Shown in pieces: positions 10,099 to 18,588 of a stretch of 40,953 nucleotides of DNA. The notes below the pieces were generated by a model, which saw nothing but the letters and a program-made list of their open reading frames with translations, was not told the DNA's origin and ran no database searches. Made by a program: the position numbers and the translations under genes. The stretch is from Bacteroidota bacterium (GTDB lineage: Bacteria; Bacteroidota; Bacteroidia; Chitinophagales; Chitinophagaceae), in NCBI GenBank assembly GCA_013286425.1, contig JABDFS010000016.1:2501-43453 (forward strand), given 5' to 3'. Position 1 is the stretch's first letter. Each line of letters starts with the position of its first letter.

Positions 10099-10395
10099 TT
10101 ATTTAAACTTTCCTGTTTTTTCATCGCCGGTTATATCTCCTTTGCTGCGAATTTGTATCTGTACATTGCTTATCCATTCAGCGCAACCTTTGCTGTACAA
10201 ATATTCATTTACATCATCAATTACTTTCATCACTTCTTTATAATTTCCTTCAAGCACTGTTGCAAAAGCGCCAACATCATGTTTAATGCCTGATTGCTGA
10301 ATAATAGCAATAGCTTTATCCACCCATTCATAAGGATGTTTATCCTGAACTATCGGAACAATTTGTATGGATGCATTGATTATATAGTTGTGCAT
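10099..10395 (-). CDS. MTH1187-family thiamine-binding protein
   Basis: A 98-residue protein of the MTH1187/YkoF-like family (DUF77), small ferredoxin-like-fold proteins reported to bind thiamine or its pyrimidine precursor. Clear family features are IQIVPIVQ near the start, HPYEWVDKAIAIIQQSG, the HDVGAFATVLEG segment, and the C-terminal ISNVQIQIRSKG. The ORF starts at 10455, but MHNYIINASIQIV from the ATG at 10393-10395 is the natural start. The gene 3' of it codes for the 87-residue unknown. No thiamine biosynthesis gene is in the window, so a role in thiamine homeostasis is only by family. Confidence 0.8.
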   Translation of the reverse strand: MHNYIINASIQIVPIVQDKHPYEWVDKAIAIIQQSGIKHDVGAFATVLEGNYKEVMKVIDDVNEYLYSKGCAEWISNVQIQIRSKGDITGDEKTGKFK

Positions 10396-10520
10396 TTTAT
10401 TATTGTTGATTAAATAATGCTTCAAAAGTATTTTATTCAGTGTTCTTAAAAACAAGGAGCGGCAACATTAAAGAATTGTTATGTGTGAATGAATTTTTCA
10501 ATACTTATTACTTTTATGCT

Positions 10521-12941
10521 ATGAAATGCTTTGCTTATTTTTTTATTACCCTGCTGGTTTGCTGTTCATTCAAAAGTATAGCTCAAAACAAATTACCTGA
10601 ACAGGTTAAACTGCCGAACGGATGGTTTCTTACACCTGTTGGCAATAGTTTGCCATTGGGTGATCTCCCATTGAACATTGATGTATCACCAACAAAAAAA
10701 TATATTGCTGTTACGAACAATGGACAGAGCACACAAAGTATTCAGTTAATTGATGCAATGCACGACAAGATTTTAGATAGCATAGATATTGCCAAATCCT
10801 GGCTGGGATTGAAGTTCAGCGCTGATGAAAAATATTTATATGCAAGCGGAGGAAATGATAACCGCATTCTGAAATATGCCATCATCAATAATAAATTGTT
10901 GTTGAAAGACAGTATTTATCTTGATAAGCCCTGGCCTGTAAGAGTTTCGCCGACAGGTTTTGATATTGATGATAAAAAGCAATTGCTCTATGTTGTTACA
11001 AAAGAAAATAACAGCCTGTATGTTGTTGACCTCAAAACAAAAAATATTCTTCAAAAAGATACATTGTACAATGAAGCATACACCTGTATTTTATCTCCTG
11101 ATAAAAAAGAATTATACATATCTGTCTGGGGCGGCGATAAAATAAAAATATTCAGTACAATAACAAGAAAATTTACAGACAGCGTTGCTGTTGGTGATAA
11201 TCCCAACGATCTATGCTTAACTAAAAACGGCAAATATTTATTTGTTGCAAATGCCAATGATAACAGTGTTTCTGTAATCAATATTCAGCAACGCAAAGTA
11301 TTGGAAACGTTGAATGCAGCTTTATATCCAAATTCAGTTCCGGGTTCAACAACCAATAGTGTTGCATTAAGTGCTGATGAAAAAACATTGTACATAGCAA
11401 ATGCAGATAATAATTGTTTGGCTGTGTTTGACGTAAGCAATCCAGGCAGCAGCACGTCGAAAGGTTTTATCCCTGTTGGCTGGTATCCAACCTGCGTACG
11501 TGTAATAAACAATAAAATTTATGTAGCTAACGGCAAGGGCTTTACATCAATGGCTAATCCTTTGTTCGATCCTTTTCATACCAACTCAACTATAGGTTAT
11601 CAAAAAGGCGATAACGATAAATATTATATTGGTGGTTTGTTCAGAGGAACATTAAGCATCATCAATACACCAACGCAACAGCAGTTAAGTGCTTACTCCC
11701 AACAGGTTTATAAAAATGTTCCTTATAACAAAAACAAAGAGTTGGAATCATCAGGACAAAGCAACAATCCGATTCCTCAAAAAATTGGTGATGGTTCACC
11801 CATAAAATATGTGTTCTATATTATTAAAGAAAACAGAACATACGACCAGGTGTTGGGCGACATGCCTGAAGGCAATGGAGATACATCTTTATGTTTGTTC
11901 GGAGAAAAAATAACACCGAATGAACATGCTGTTTCAAGAGAATTCGTGTTGCTGGATAATTTTTATGTGAATGCAGAAGTAAGCGCCGACGGACATAACT
12001 GGAGCATGGGCGCTTATGCAGATGATTATCTTGAAAAAACATGGCCAACAAGTTATGGTGGCCGCGGTGGTGAATATGATGGCGAAGGCACACGCGAAAT
12101 TGCAAACAACAAAGGTGGATTTATTTGGGATCATGCCGCAAGAGCAAACATTAGTTACAGAACTTATGGCGAGTTTGCTGATAATTATAAACCCAACATT
12201 CCCGTGTTGAAAAATCATCTTTGCCCATATTACACTGGTTGGGATTTAGATGTAAGAGATACAGTTCGTTTCGGTCAATGGAAAAGAGATTTTGATTCTC
12301 TTGTTGCCATCAATGCATTGCCGCATTTAAACACCATGCGTTTTGGAAACGATCATACATCAGGTTTCTCAAAAGGCAAACCAACACCTTATGCTTATGT
12401 TGCAGAAAATGATCTGGCAGTTGGAATGTTTGTTGATTATTTAAGCAAGAGCAAAGTATGGGATGAAAGTGTTGTTTTTATCCTGGAAGATGATGCGCAG
12501 GACGGCCCTGATCACGTTGATGCACATCGCAGCACCGCATACATTGCCGGTGGTTTGGTAAAGCGGCATTATGTTGATCATACAATGTATTCAACAGCAT
12601 CAATGTTGCGTACAATAGAATTAATATTAGGCATTCCACCAATGAGTCAATATGATGCAGCCGCAACTTCTATGTGGAATTGTTTTCAATCAACACCAGA
12701 TAATACACCATACAACACAAAACCTCTACAGGTTGACATCAATCAAAAAAATACAGCAGAGAATGCATGGCAACGCAAAAGCGAAACATTTGATTTTACC
12801 AAAGAAGACCGCATACCTGATCGTGAGTTTACAGAAGTAATTTGGAAAGCAGTAAAAGGTATTGATGCAGTTGTGCCTGCTCCCAAACGTGCAGCATTTG
12901 TCAAGCAAGGCGAAAAGAAAGATGATGACGATGATGAATAA
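10521..12941 (+). CDS. YncE-like beta-propeller fused to a phosphoesterase (alkaline phosphatase-like)
   Basis: An 806-residue exported protein. Signal peptide: MKCFAYFFITLLVCCSFKSIAQ. Residues about 40-410 are beta-propeller blades of the YncE type, each with a strand like KKYIAVTNNG, EKTLYIANADNN or KELYISVWGG. From about residue 430 a phosphoesterase domain begins with YVFYIIKENRTYDQVLGD, then AEVSADGHNWSMGAYADD near 490, where metal and nucleophile residues lie. FILEDDAQDGPDHVDAHRS near 652 supplies further metal ligands. The tail is acidic (DDDDDE). Propeller-phosphoesterase fusions are widespread in Bacteroidota; substrates are unproven and could be phosphodiesters in the periplasm. The ORF begins at 10440, but the ATG at 10521 gives a proper signal peptide. 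Followed by a likely terminator. Confidence 0.85.
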   Translation: MKCFAYFFITLLVCCSFKSIAQNKLPEQVKLPNGWFLTPVGNSLPLGDLPLNIDVSPTKKYIAVTNNGQSTQSIQLIDAMHDKILDSIDIAKSWLGLKFSADEKYLYASGGNDNRILKYAIINNKLLLKDSIYLDKPWPVRVSPTGFDIDDKKQLLYVVTKENNSLYVVDLKTKNILQKDTLYNEAYTCILSPDKKELYISVWGGDKIKIFSTITRKFTDSVAVGDNPNDLCLTKNGKYLFVANANDNSVSVINIQQRKVLETLNAALYPNSVPGSTTNSVALSADEKTLYIANADNNCLAVFDVSNPGSSTSKGFIPVGWYPTCVRVINNKIYVANGKGFTSMANPLFDPFHTNSTIGYQKGDNDKYYIGGLFRGTLSIINTPTQQQLSAYSQQVYKNVPYNKNKELESSGQSNNPIPQKIGDGSPIKYVFYIIKENRTYDQVLGDMPEGNGDTSLCLFGEKITPNEHAVSREFVLLDNFYVNAEVSADGHNWSMGAYADDYLEKTWPTSYGGRGGEYDGEGTREIANNKGGFIWDHAARANISYRTYGEFADNYKPNIPVLKNHLCPYYTGWDLDVRDTVRFGQWKRDFDSLVAINALPHLNTMRFGNDHTSGFSKGKPTPYAYVAENDLAVGMFVDYLSKSKVWDESVVFILEDDAQDGPDHVDAHRSTAYIAGGLVKRHYVDHTMYSTASMLRTIELILGIPPMSQYDAAATSMWNCFQSTPDNTPYNTKPLQVDINQKNTAENAWQRKSETFDFTKEDRIPDREFTEVIWKAVKGIDAVVPAPKRAAFVKQGEKKDDDDDE

Positions 12942-12952
12942 GAACATTAAAA

Positions 12953-12997
12953 AATAATCCTCAAAATTTTGATGATGAAAGTCTGAGGGTTATTTTC
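12953..12997 (+). terminator. Probable terminator after the phosphoesterase gene
   Basis: AATAATCCTCA (12953-12963) pairs with TGAGGGTTATT (12984-12994) with one G-U pair and is followed by TTTC. The loop is long (20 nt), so confidence is moderate. Confidence 0.55.
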
Positions 12998-13029
12998 ACG
13001 ATTCATTATTCTAATAAAAAACCAATTTC

Positions 13030-14538
13030 ATGAAAACACATTTACTCTGCAGCTGCCTAATAATGGCAATTCTATCAATTCAAATTTCAACAAAAGCACA
13101 ACAGGTTACATTAAACACAAACTTTGGAACAAATGGCCTCGCTACCGATCCACAGCCAGATTTCGATGGCCCATACGGAACTTATGTTCAGTTACAGCAG
13201 AATAAAGTTTTAAGCGCCGGGCTCTATAACCGTGATGAATATGGATGGTCTGGCATTATTACACAATTTACAGACAATGGAACCAAAGATATTTCTTATG
13301 GCAACCAGGGCGAAATTCGCGTATGCCGCGATGCCTATGAATCTTTTCTGCGCGCAATGACGTTGCAGCCTGATGGAAAATTAGTAACACTTTCTGACAT
13401 ACAGCCCCATTACGATTATCCCATTGATCAGCTTTGGGTAGAAAGATTTTTGACGAATGGCCAGCCTGATTCCTCTTTTGGTACCAATGGTGCTGTGATT
13501 ATTGACAAGTCAGATGAAAAGGTCTTCCAGGTTATCGGAAGATCATTAACCATAAAACCTGATGGAAAAATTGTTATTAGCGTAACTACGATGAAGGGCT
13601 TTTACATCATGGAATTTTCTGCCGGTGGTTCGCGTATCAACAGTTTTGGAACTGGCGGTGTTATCGTTCCAGCAACAGCCATCAGTTCTTTTATTGCATT
13701 GCCCGATAATAAATTGCTTGCGGTCGGCACGTACACTAAAGATGACAATACTACCGGCACCAATTTAATCCTTTATACAGGAACAGGCCAGATTGATTCA
13801 ACATTCGGCGTAAACGGTGTTGCGTTGCTGTCTAATACCAACGCGCATGGTGGATCGATATCACTGGCTTTACAAGGCAACAAAATTCTTGTATATACAG
13901 AAGATGCTAACAAGAATGCTTTGTATCGTTATTTTTCAAACGGCGTTATAGATAACACATTTGGCACAGCAGGAAAAGTATTTGCTGATACAGTTACAGG
14001 CCCTATTGGAAGGATAGTAAAAGTACAGGTGAACAATAAGATCATTGTAAATCTTTCATCATCTGTTAAGCTGGAACGTTTTCTGTCAAATGGTGTGGTT
14101 GATAATACATTTGGAGCAAATGGTTTTCTGGATGTGTCCCTTGCCGGAGGCACTACGTTTGATGTAAATACAGAGAAGATCGCTGTTGTAGGGCCTGGTT
14201 ATGTAAATGGCGGCGCCGCCGTAAAAACAATCACATTTATTCCATGTAGCAGTTGTTTAGTTTCATCATCACAAAACAATGCAATTGCAAAATCAATCGA
14301 TACAAAAATTACTGTTTATCCAAATCCTGTTAAGAATGTAGTTAACATTACAGCCTTAAGTGATAAAGGCATTAATCATCTTACGTTATCAAATAATGCG
14401 GGCGCGATTATACAACAGGTAAGTACAGATAATATAAACTATAGCTGGAACATCAGCAATCTTAAAGCAGGTGTTTATTTTATTCAGGTACAAACTGCTG
14501 ATGCAAAATCATTCAGTTTTAAAATTGTGAAAGAATAA
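13030..14538 (+). CDS. T9SS-secreted delta-60-repeat protein
   Basis: A 502-residue exported protein. Signal peptide: MKTHLLCSCLIMAILSIQISTKAQ. The body is made of delta-60 repeats (DUF5122-like). Each unit has an FGTNG or FGxxG turn about every 50-60 residues (NFGTNGLATD, SFGTNGAVI, TFGVNGVALL, TFGTAGKVF, TFGANGFLD), forming a propeller-like fold. From residue about 430 a type IX secretion C-terminal sorting domain is clear: ITVYPNPVKNVVNITAL, then YSWNISNLKAGVYFIQV and KSFSFKIVKE. So it should be carried across the outer membrane by T9SS and anchored at the surface or released. No catalytic motif is seen; a binding role is likely. It is monocistronic, with a strong terminator following it. 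Confidence 0.85.
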   Translation: MKTHLLCSCLIMAILSIQISTKAQQVTLNTNFGTNGLATDPQPDFDGPYGTYVQLQQNKVLSAGLYNRDEYGWSGIITQFTDNGTKDISYGNQGEIRVCRDAYESFLRAMTLQPDGKLVTLSDIQPHYDYPIDQLWVERFLTNGQPDSSFGTNGAVIIDKSDEKVFQVIGRSLTIKPDGKIVISVTTMKGFYIMEFSAGGSRINSFGTGGVIVPATAISSFIALPDNKLLAVGTYTKDDNTTGTNLILYTGTGQIDSTFGVNGVALLSNTNAHGGSISLALQGNKILVYTEDANKNALYRYFSNGVIDNTFGTAGKVFADTVTGPIGRIVKVQVNNKIIVNLSSSVKLERFLSNGVVDNTFGANGFLDVSLAGGTTFDVNTEKIAVVGPGYVNGGAAVKTITFIPCSSCLVSSSQNNAIAKSIDTKITVYPNPVKNVVNITALSDKGINHLTLSNNAGAIIQQVSTDNINYSWNISNLKAGVYFIQVQTADAKSFSFKIVKE

Positions 14539-14560
14539 AACTATTCGCTTAATATTTTAT

Positions 14561-14592
14561 AGCCAGGCAATATCAGCCTGGCTTTTTTTATA
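14561..14592 (+). terminator. Rho-independent terminator
   Basis: AGCCAGGC (14561-14568) pairs exactly with GCCTGGCT (14576-14583) over a 7-nt loop, followed by a T7 run. It ends the delta-60-repeat gene. Confidence 0.9.
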
Positions 14593-14622
14593 AATATTTA
14601 GTGAAGTGATAGAATGATTATA

Positions 14623-14655
14623 AATAGAAAAGCCGTTTTTAAAACGGCCTTTCTA
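14623..14655 (-). terminator. Rho-independent terminator of the Spy-like gene
   Basis: GCCGTTTT (14632-14639) and AAAACGGC (14641-14648) pair around a single base. On the minus strand the stem is followed by TTTTCTATT. It lies about 20 bp past the stop codon of the minus-strand gene. The plus-strand side has only TTTCTA, so it is mainly a minus-strand terminator. Confidence 0.8.
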
Positions 14656-14675
14656 ATGTTGTATGATAACGAAAT

Positions 14676-15059
14676 TTATTGTCCGCCACCTCCACCATTA
14701 TTCCTGTTCATCATTTGTTGACGCATCCAGTCTTCATGTTTATGAATTGCTGCAATCTGGTCATCCGTTATGCCGGCAGATTTATAACGTCCATCCATTT
14801 CTGTTCTCAGACCTTGCATCTTCGTTTGCTTATCAGACATGCTTGCAGATTGATCCATAAATATCTGTCGCATCTGCGGCTGGTATTGTTGCCGTATAGA
14901 TGTTACAGAATCAATCATTGCATCAGACAACTGCACAGAGTCTTTTAAAAAGCTGCGAAATTGTTGTTGCATCTGTTGCATACGCTCACTGTTTTGTGCG
15001 AATGACCTTGTTGCCTGCAGGGATAAAAAGATCACTAATAATAAAATGAGTTTTTTCAT
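14676..15059 (-). CDS. Exported Spy/CpxP-like small periplasmic protein
   Basis: A 127-residue protein with signal peptide MKKLILLLVIFLSLQATRSFAQ. The mature part is almost all helix: QQMQQQFRSFLKDSVQLSD, then DSVTSIRQQYQPQMRQIF, and DKQTKMQGLRTEMDGRY. It ends in a glycine-rich tail (NNGGGGGQ). The helical pattern and the ITDDQIAAIHKHED segment resemble the LTxxQ motifs of Spy/CpxP chaperones, which bind unfolded periplasmic proteins under envelope stress. It is a resemblance, not a firm family call. The ORF extends to 15143 but the ATG at 15059 gives the signal peptide. The gap to the MFS gene is 233 bp and holds only a repeat-like stretch. Confidence 0.6.
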   Translation of the reverse strand: MKKLILLLVIFLSLQATRSFAQNSERMQQMQQQFRSFLKDSVQLSDAMIDSVTSIRQQYQPQMRQIFMDQSASMSDKQTKMQGLRTEMDGRYKSAGITDDQIAAIHKHEDWMRQQMMNRNNGGGGGQ

Positions 15060-15195
15060 AAATATTTTTTTTAATGGTAGCAAAAAATATGCTGCTAATT
15101 TATTAATAGCTGAACGCCGCAATGTATTTGTGCGACCAATCAATAATTTTTCACGATTAAATTTGGTGAATTAACTTTTGTTTACGAGCCAACAA

Positions 15196-15236
15196 ACAAG
15201 TGGCATCACGGTTGTGTCACTCCCTTGTGCAATATA
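15196..15236. repeat. Possible diverged copy of the interspersed repeat
   Basis: ACAAGTGGCATCACGGTTG then TGTCACTCCCTTGTGCAA. On the minus strand the part GTGACACAACCGTGATGCC recalls the CRCAACCGTG...TGATGCAGCC core of the copies at 5504 and 29974. It is partly self-complementary (ACAAG at one end, CTTGT at the other). The match is short, so this is tentative. Nothing else is visible in 15060-15292. Confidence 0.35.
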
Positions 15237-15292
15237 TTTTCATAGCAGCTTATGTTTCCTGTTCACACAGCGTTTTTAAAACATCAGGCAAA

Positions 15293-16453
15293 TTATTGCT
15301 CACTTTTTATAATGCTTGCCAGTAAAATTATTGCAAGCCCGAACACAGACATCATGCAAAACGACCACCGCATACCAACAGCTTGTGCAACAAAACCAAC
15401 AGCCGGCGGTATTGCTAAAAATCCAAAATAACTGATAACAGAAACAGAAGCGATGGCAGTGCCGCTGCTCATCCCTTTAGTGTTTCCCGCGAGATTAAAT
15501 ACAAGCGGAATAATGCAGGATATGCCAAATCCTATTAACACAAAACCAATGCTTGCAGTAATAATATATGGCAATAAACTTGCGAGTAATAAACCTGCCA
15601 GTATCAGAGCGCCGCTGTACCGTAATATTTTAACCATGCCTATTTTGCGTACGAATTTATCTCCCAATAAACGACCTGTCGTCATACAAACCATGTATAA
15701 AACAAATGCAGCAGTAGCAGTTTCTTTTGTTGTAATTATTGCTTTTTGAAAAAATATCGCACTCCAGTCATACATAACATTTTCACACGCCATTGAAGCA
15801 AATGCTATCAATGCAAACACCAATAAACTTTTGTGTGGCCACACAAATATTTTTTTTCGTTGAGGCGGCGCTTCTCTTCGTATATAAAAAATGTTTTGAT
15901 AGAATATGATTGAAAGCACAAGCAGTAGAATACTTACAGTTATGAAATGCGTGCTTAACGGCAAACCTGAGAGCACGAAAAAATAACCAACTGCTGCTCC
16001 TGCAAAACCAGCTGTGCTCCACATTGCATGAAAGGTTGTAATGATGGAATTTTCATACAGTTGCTGCACTTCCACACCTTGTGCATTCATGGAAAGGTTT
16101 AAAATATTACGTGAAGAACCAAAGCAAAAAAGTAAAACCCACAATTGCCATAACTGTGTTACAAAAGACAGCAGCGCCAAAACGATATTGTAAAATACAG
16201 CGCCGAAAATGATGATGCTTTTACTGCTGTACTTATTTAAAAGATTACTGCTGAAAGGAACTGTTACAAGCACACCAACCGGTGCAGCCAATAAAGCAGC
16301 ACCCAGTTGCGCTTCATTAATATGCAATTGATGTTGTACTGCAGGGATGCGCGAAGCCCAGGTAGAATAGCCAAACCCTGAAATAAAAAAGTAAACCAGT
16401 GCTGCCGTTCGGTGTTTTATGCGGGGCAGTTGCGTTTTAGAAACCAGTTGCAT
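15293..16453 (-). CDS. MFS transporter (YbjJ/FucP-like)
   Basis: A 386-residue major-facilitator protein with about 12 hydrophobic helices. Characteristic features are GYSTWASRIPAVQHQLHINEAQLG after helix 1, then GALLAAPVGVLVTVPFS. Loop 8-9 region: TTGRLLGDKFVRKIG, then RYSGALILAGLLLASLL. The tail ends with SIIKSEQ. It most resembles the YbjJ-like subgroup; the substrate is unknown, and neither sugar nor drug export can be assigned. The start ATG at 16453 sits 5 bp after a TATTTTTG promoter-like element, suggesting a leaderless mRNA. Neighbouring genes give no functional clue: RAYT transposase upstream, Spy-like protein downstream on the same strand. Confidence 0.8.
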   Translation of the reverse strand: MQLVSKTQLPRIKHRTAALVYFFISGFGYSTWASRIPAVQHQLHINEAQLGAALLAAPVGVLVTVPFSSNLLNKYSSKSIIIFGAVFYNIVLALLSFVTQLWQLWVLLFCFGSSRNILNLSMNAQGVEVQQLYENSIITTFHAMWSTAGFAGAAVGYFFVLSGLPLSTHFITVSILLLVLSIIFYQNIFYIRREAPPQRKKIFVWPHKSLLVFALIAFASMACENVMYDWSAIFFQKAIITTKETATAAFVLYMVCMTTGRLLGDKFVRKIGMVKILRYSGALILAGLLLASLLPYIITASIGFVLIGFGISCIIPLVFNLAGNTKGMSSGTAIASVSVISYFGFLAIPPAVGFVAQAVGMRWSFCMMSVFGLAIILLASIIKSEQ

Positions 16454-16458
16454 TAATG

Positions 16459-16466
16459 CAAAAATA
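16459..16466 (-). promoter_or_regulatory. Bacteroidota -7 element of the MFS gene
   Basis: TATTTTTG on the minus strand fits the TAnnTTTG consensus exactly. It ends 5 bases before the ATG, so transcription would start at or near the start codon. No clear -33 TTG is at the expected distance. Confidence 0.35.
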
Positions 16467-16482
16467 AATCAAGAGAGTGTAT

Positions 16483-16557
16483 ATGCTCTGGAGGAGCATT
16501 GTGTTTATAGAAATAATGCGTCCATATATTTCGGCTCCATAGGAGCCGCGTGTTTAT
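16483..16557 (+). repeat. Left REP-like hairpin pair
   Basis: Two palindromes about 33 bp apart, each followed by one base and GTGTTTAT (16501-16508 and 16550-16557). The second GTGTTTAT overlaps the stop codon of the transposase (16554-16556, minus strand). Confidence 0.75.
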
Positions 16558-17021
16558 GCATCGTTTATCCATTCGAAAACATATTGTTCGTCGTAGGCCA
16601 CTGCAAATTTTTCCAAAAACTCATGATATTCCTGTTTGAATGTTTTTCTTTTATGATGTGCTTCCTGGTTTATTATGTATTTACAAACGCTGTCAATTTG
16701 CGAATGTCCGTAAGAGAATACACCATATCCTTCCTGCCAATTAAAAACGCCGTTAACCCATTTTTTGTTTGTGATAAATTGATTACTGCTTACTTTAATT
16801 TCTTTTACAAAATCAGATATTAAAACTGATGGTTTAAATCCTACAAACAAGTGGGCATGATCTGGCATACAATGTATAGCCAGTAATTTTGCCTTGCGTG
16901 CCTGTACAAGTGATGTCATGTATTTATGCAGTTCTTCTTTATGTTCTTTTACTATCAGGTTTTGCTGGCCTTGCACTGCGAATACAAATTGCAAATAAAT
17001 CTGTGAAAATGTGTTTGCCAT
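16554..17021 (-). CDS. REP-associated tyrosine transposase (IS200/IS605-like Y1)
   Basis: A 155-residue single-domain HUH transposase. The HUH motif is HAH at residues 55-57 in CMPDHAHLFVG, and the catalytic tyrosine is Tyr115 in KYIINQ, the YIxNQ signature of this family. The length is typical. Such enzymes cut and join single-stranded DNA at hairpins. In the RAYT branch they act on, and spread, REP palindromes rather than moving as independent insertion sequences. The flanking hairpins here fit that branch, but no direct TnpB partner is present. The reading frame is intact. The stop codon lies inside the left hairpin pair. Confidence 0.85.
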   Translation of the reverse strand: MANTFSQIYLQFVFAVQGQQNLIVKEHKEELHKYMTSLVQARKAKLLAIHCMPDHAHLFVGFKPSVLISDFVKEIKVSSNQFITNKKWVNGVFNWQEGYGVFSYGHSQIDSVCKYIINQEAHHKRKTFKQEYHEFLEKFAVAYDEQYVFEWINDA

Positions 17022-17033
17022 TGAATCGGGTTT

Positions 17034-17104
17034 ACGCAGCTCCGTAGGAGCTGTTGAATTGTATACAAGATATACTTTCTATAAATACGCAGCTCTTACA
17101 GAGC
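17034..17104 (-). repeat. Right REP-like hairpin pair
   Basis: Palindrome C (17037-17053, 7-bp stem, 3-nt loop) lies about 13 bp upstream of the transposase start. Palindrome D is at 17092-17104. Between them TTTCTATAAATAC (17078-17088 region) is the reverse complement of the GTRTTTATAGAAA tail. The following stretch to 17244 shows no gene, only AT-rich sequence. Confidence 0.75.
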
Positions 17105-17244
17105 AATAAAAGATTAAGTTTTTATTATTGTTGATTAACTCTTTTTGATTTTTATTTTAACAACAATACTTGATTACAGAATATTATTATTTAGACGATC
17201 AAAATTCCAAAGAAGTCTGATGCTTATTTGCGGGTCTCAGATCA

Positions 17245-18588
17245 TTACACCACCTGTCTTTCCTTTAACTCCAGATATTTATTAATAGTATTTGCAGTAA
17301 GTTTTTGCGGAGATGTAAGCACACTCATAATGCCGTGTTTTTGCAGCTCTTTTACAATCAATCTTTTTTCAAAAGCAAATTTATTGGCAATGGTTTTATA
17401 ATATACTTCTTCAACAGTGTGTGCTTTGCTTTGCTGCAATGCAGCCAGTTCTGTGTTCTCAAAAAATATAACCAGCAACGGATGATAAGAAGAAAGCTGT
17501 TTTAGATAAGGCAACTGTCTTTCCATTGCATACATGCTTTCAAAATTGGTGAACAGGATGAGCAAACTACGCTGGTTAAGATGATAACGCGTGTACACAT
17601 ACAACGCTTCAAAATCACTGTCGGTAAAATCTGTTTGCTGCCTGTATAAAGTTTCAAGAATTAAATTTATCTGTGCAGGCTTTTTATCCGGCTGGATAAA
17701 CTGATCGATCTTTTTTCCGAAAGTAAGCAAGCCACTTTTATCCTGCCGCATCAATACAATATTGCTTAAAACAAGTGTTGCATTAATAGCATAATCAAGC
17801 AAGGTCATGCCCTCAAAAGGCATCTTCATATTGCGGCCTTTATCAATCAGACAAATTACCTGCTGGCTTCTTTCATCCATATAATTATTCACCATCAGGC
17901 TGTTCTTGCGTGCTGTTGCTTTCCAGTTAACACGCCTGTAATCATCACCCTGCACATATTCTTTTATCTGTTCAAACTCAAGACTACTGCCAAGTTTACG
18001 CAGGCGCCTTGAACCGCCTGCCTGCAATTGATTGGTTACAGCCATCAACTGGTATCTTTTCATCTGCATAAAAGATGGATACACAGCAATCTTTTTTTCT
18101 TCCCCTGAATTAATATGCCGTATCAGCATATTCAGCGGGCCGCGTAAAAAAATATTGATAATGCCGAAAAGATATTCGCCGCGTTCAGCAGGTTTCAAAA
18201 AATAATCAAACGAAAAAACTTTATTACCGTTCAATGTAAATTTTCTATGCCACTTCCTGTTTTGAAACTGAACAGGCAATTCATCTACTACTCCAACTTT
18301 TATTTTATAGGTACGATGATTGGTTAGTTCAATTGTTATCTTATTATCATCACCATTGCTGAAACGCTCTGCACACAAGCGTTTCGCCGTTACAGGTTTG
18401 TTACCTGCAAATACAATGATAAAATCAAGTGCAACACTAATACCCAAGCATATAAATGCAATGGTTGCTATTTGTTGAAGTACAGGAAAGAAAAATGCAA
18501 GAACAAATAATGCAACAATGGCTGCACCAATTGTATAAAATAATTGTGTGAAATAGAACCGGAAAAAATAAAGCAGTTGCTTGAACAT
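17245..18588 (-). CDS. DUF58 domain protein
   Basis: A 447-residue protein with two N-terminal transmembrane helices (about 13-35 and 36-58) and a DUF58 domain whose hallmark is YVQGDDYRRVNWKATARKNSLMVNNY, followed by a von Willebrand A-like segment (VICLIDKGRNMKMPFEG, then ILFTNFESM). DUF58 proteins pair with MoxR ATPases and are thought to act as assembly or maturation adaptors at the membrane. The start ATG overlaps the MoxR stop by one base (TAATG), so the two are translationally coupled. It is the last gene of the cluster. Confidence 0.85.
   Translation of the reverse strand: MFKQLLYFFRFYFTQLFYTIGAAIVALFVLAFFFPVLQQIATIAFICLGISVALDFIIVFAGNKPVTAKRLCAERFSNGDDNKITIELTNHRTYKIKVGVVDELPVQFQNRKWHRKFTLNGNKVFSFDYFLKPAERGEYLFGIINIFLRGPLNMLIRHINSGEEKKIAVYPSFMQMKRYQLMAVTNQLQAGGSRRLRKLGSSLEFEQIKEYVQGDDYRRVNWKATARKNSLMVNNYMDERSQQVICLIDKGRNMKMPFEGMTLLDYAINATLVLSNIVLMRQDKSGLLTFGKKIDQFIQPDKKPAQINLILETLYRQQTDFTDSDFEALYVYTRYHLNQRSLLILFTNFESMYAMERQLPYLKQLSSYHPLLVIFFENTELAALQQSKAHTVEEVYYKTIANKFAFEKRLIVKELQKHGIMSVLTSPQKLTANTINKYLELKERQVV

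Larger units (their letters stand above)
16483..17104. mobile_element. RAYT locus: Y1 transposase between inverted pairs of REP-like hairpins
   Basis: A 622-bp unit. Left side, plus strand: hairpin A (ATGCTC/GAGCAT, 16483-16499), then a base and GTGTTTATAGAAA; then hairpin B (CGGCTCC-ATA-GGAGCCG, 16532-16548), a base and GTGTTTAT. Right side, minus strand: hairpin D (GCTCT/AGAGC, 17092-17104) followed by GTATTTATAGAAA; then hairpin C (CAGCTCC-TAC-GGAGCTG, 17037-17053). A matches D and B matches C in inverted orientation. This is the layout of a REP/BIME array with its partner transposase. Boundaries are those of the outermost hairpins. Confidence 0.7.

Noticed and set aside
10440..10520. Longer start of the propeller-phosphoesterase gene.
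   Set aside because: A proper signal peptide begins at the ATG at 10521; the upstream residues overlap the divergent gene's 5' region.
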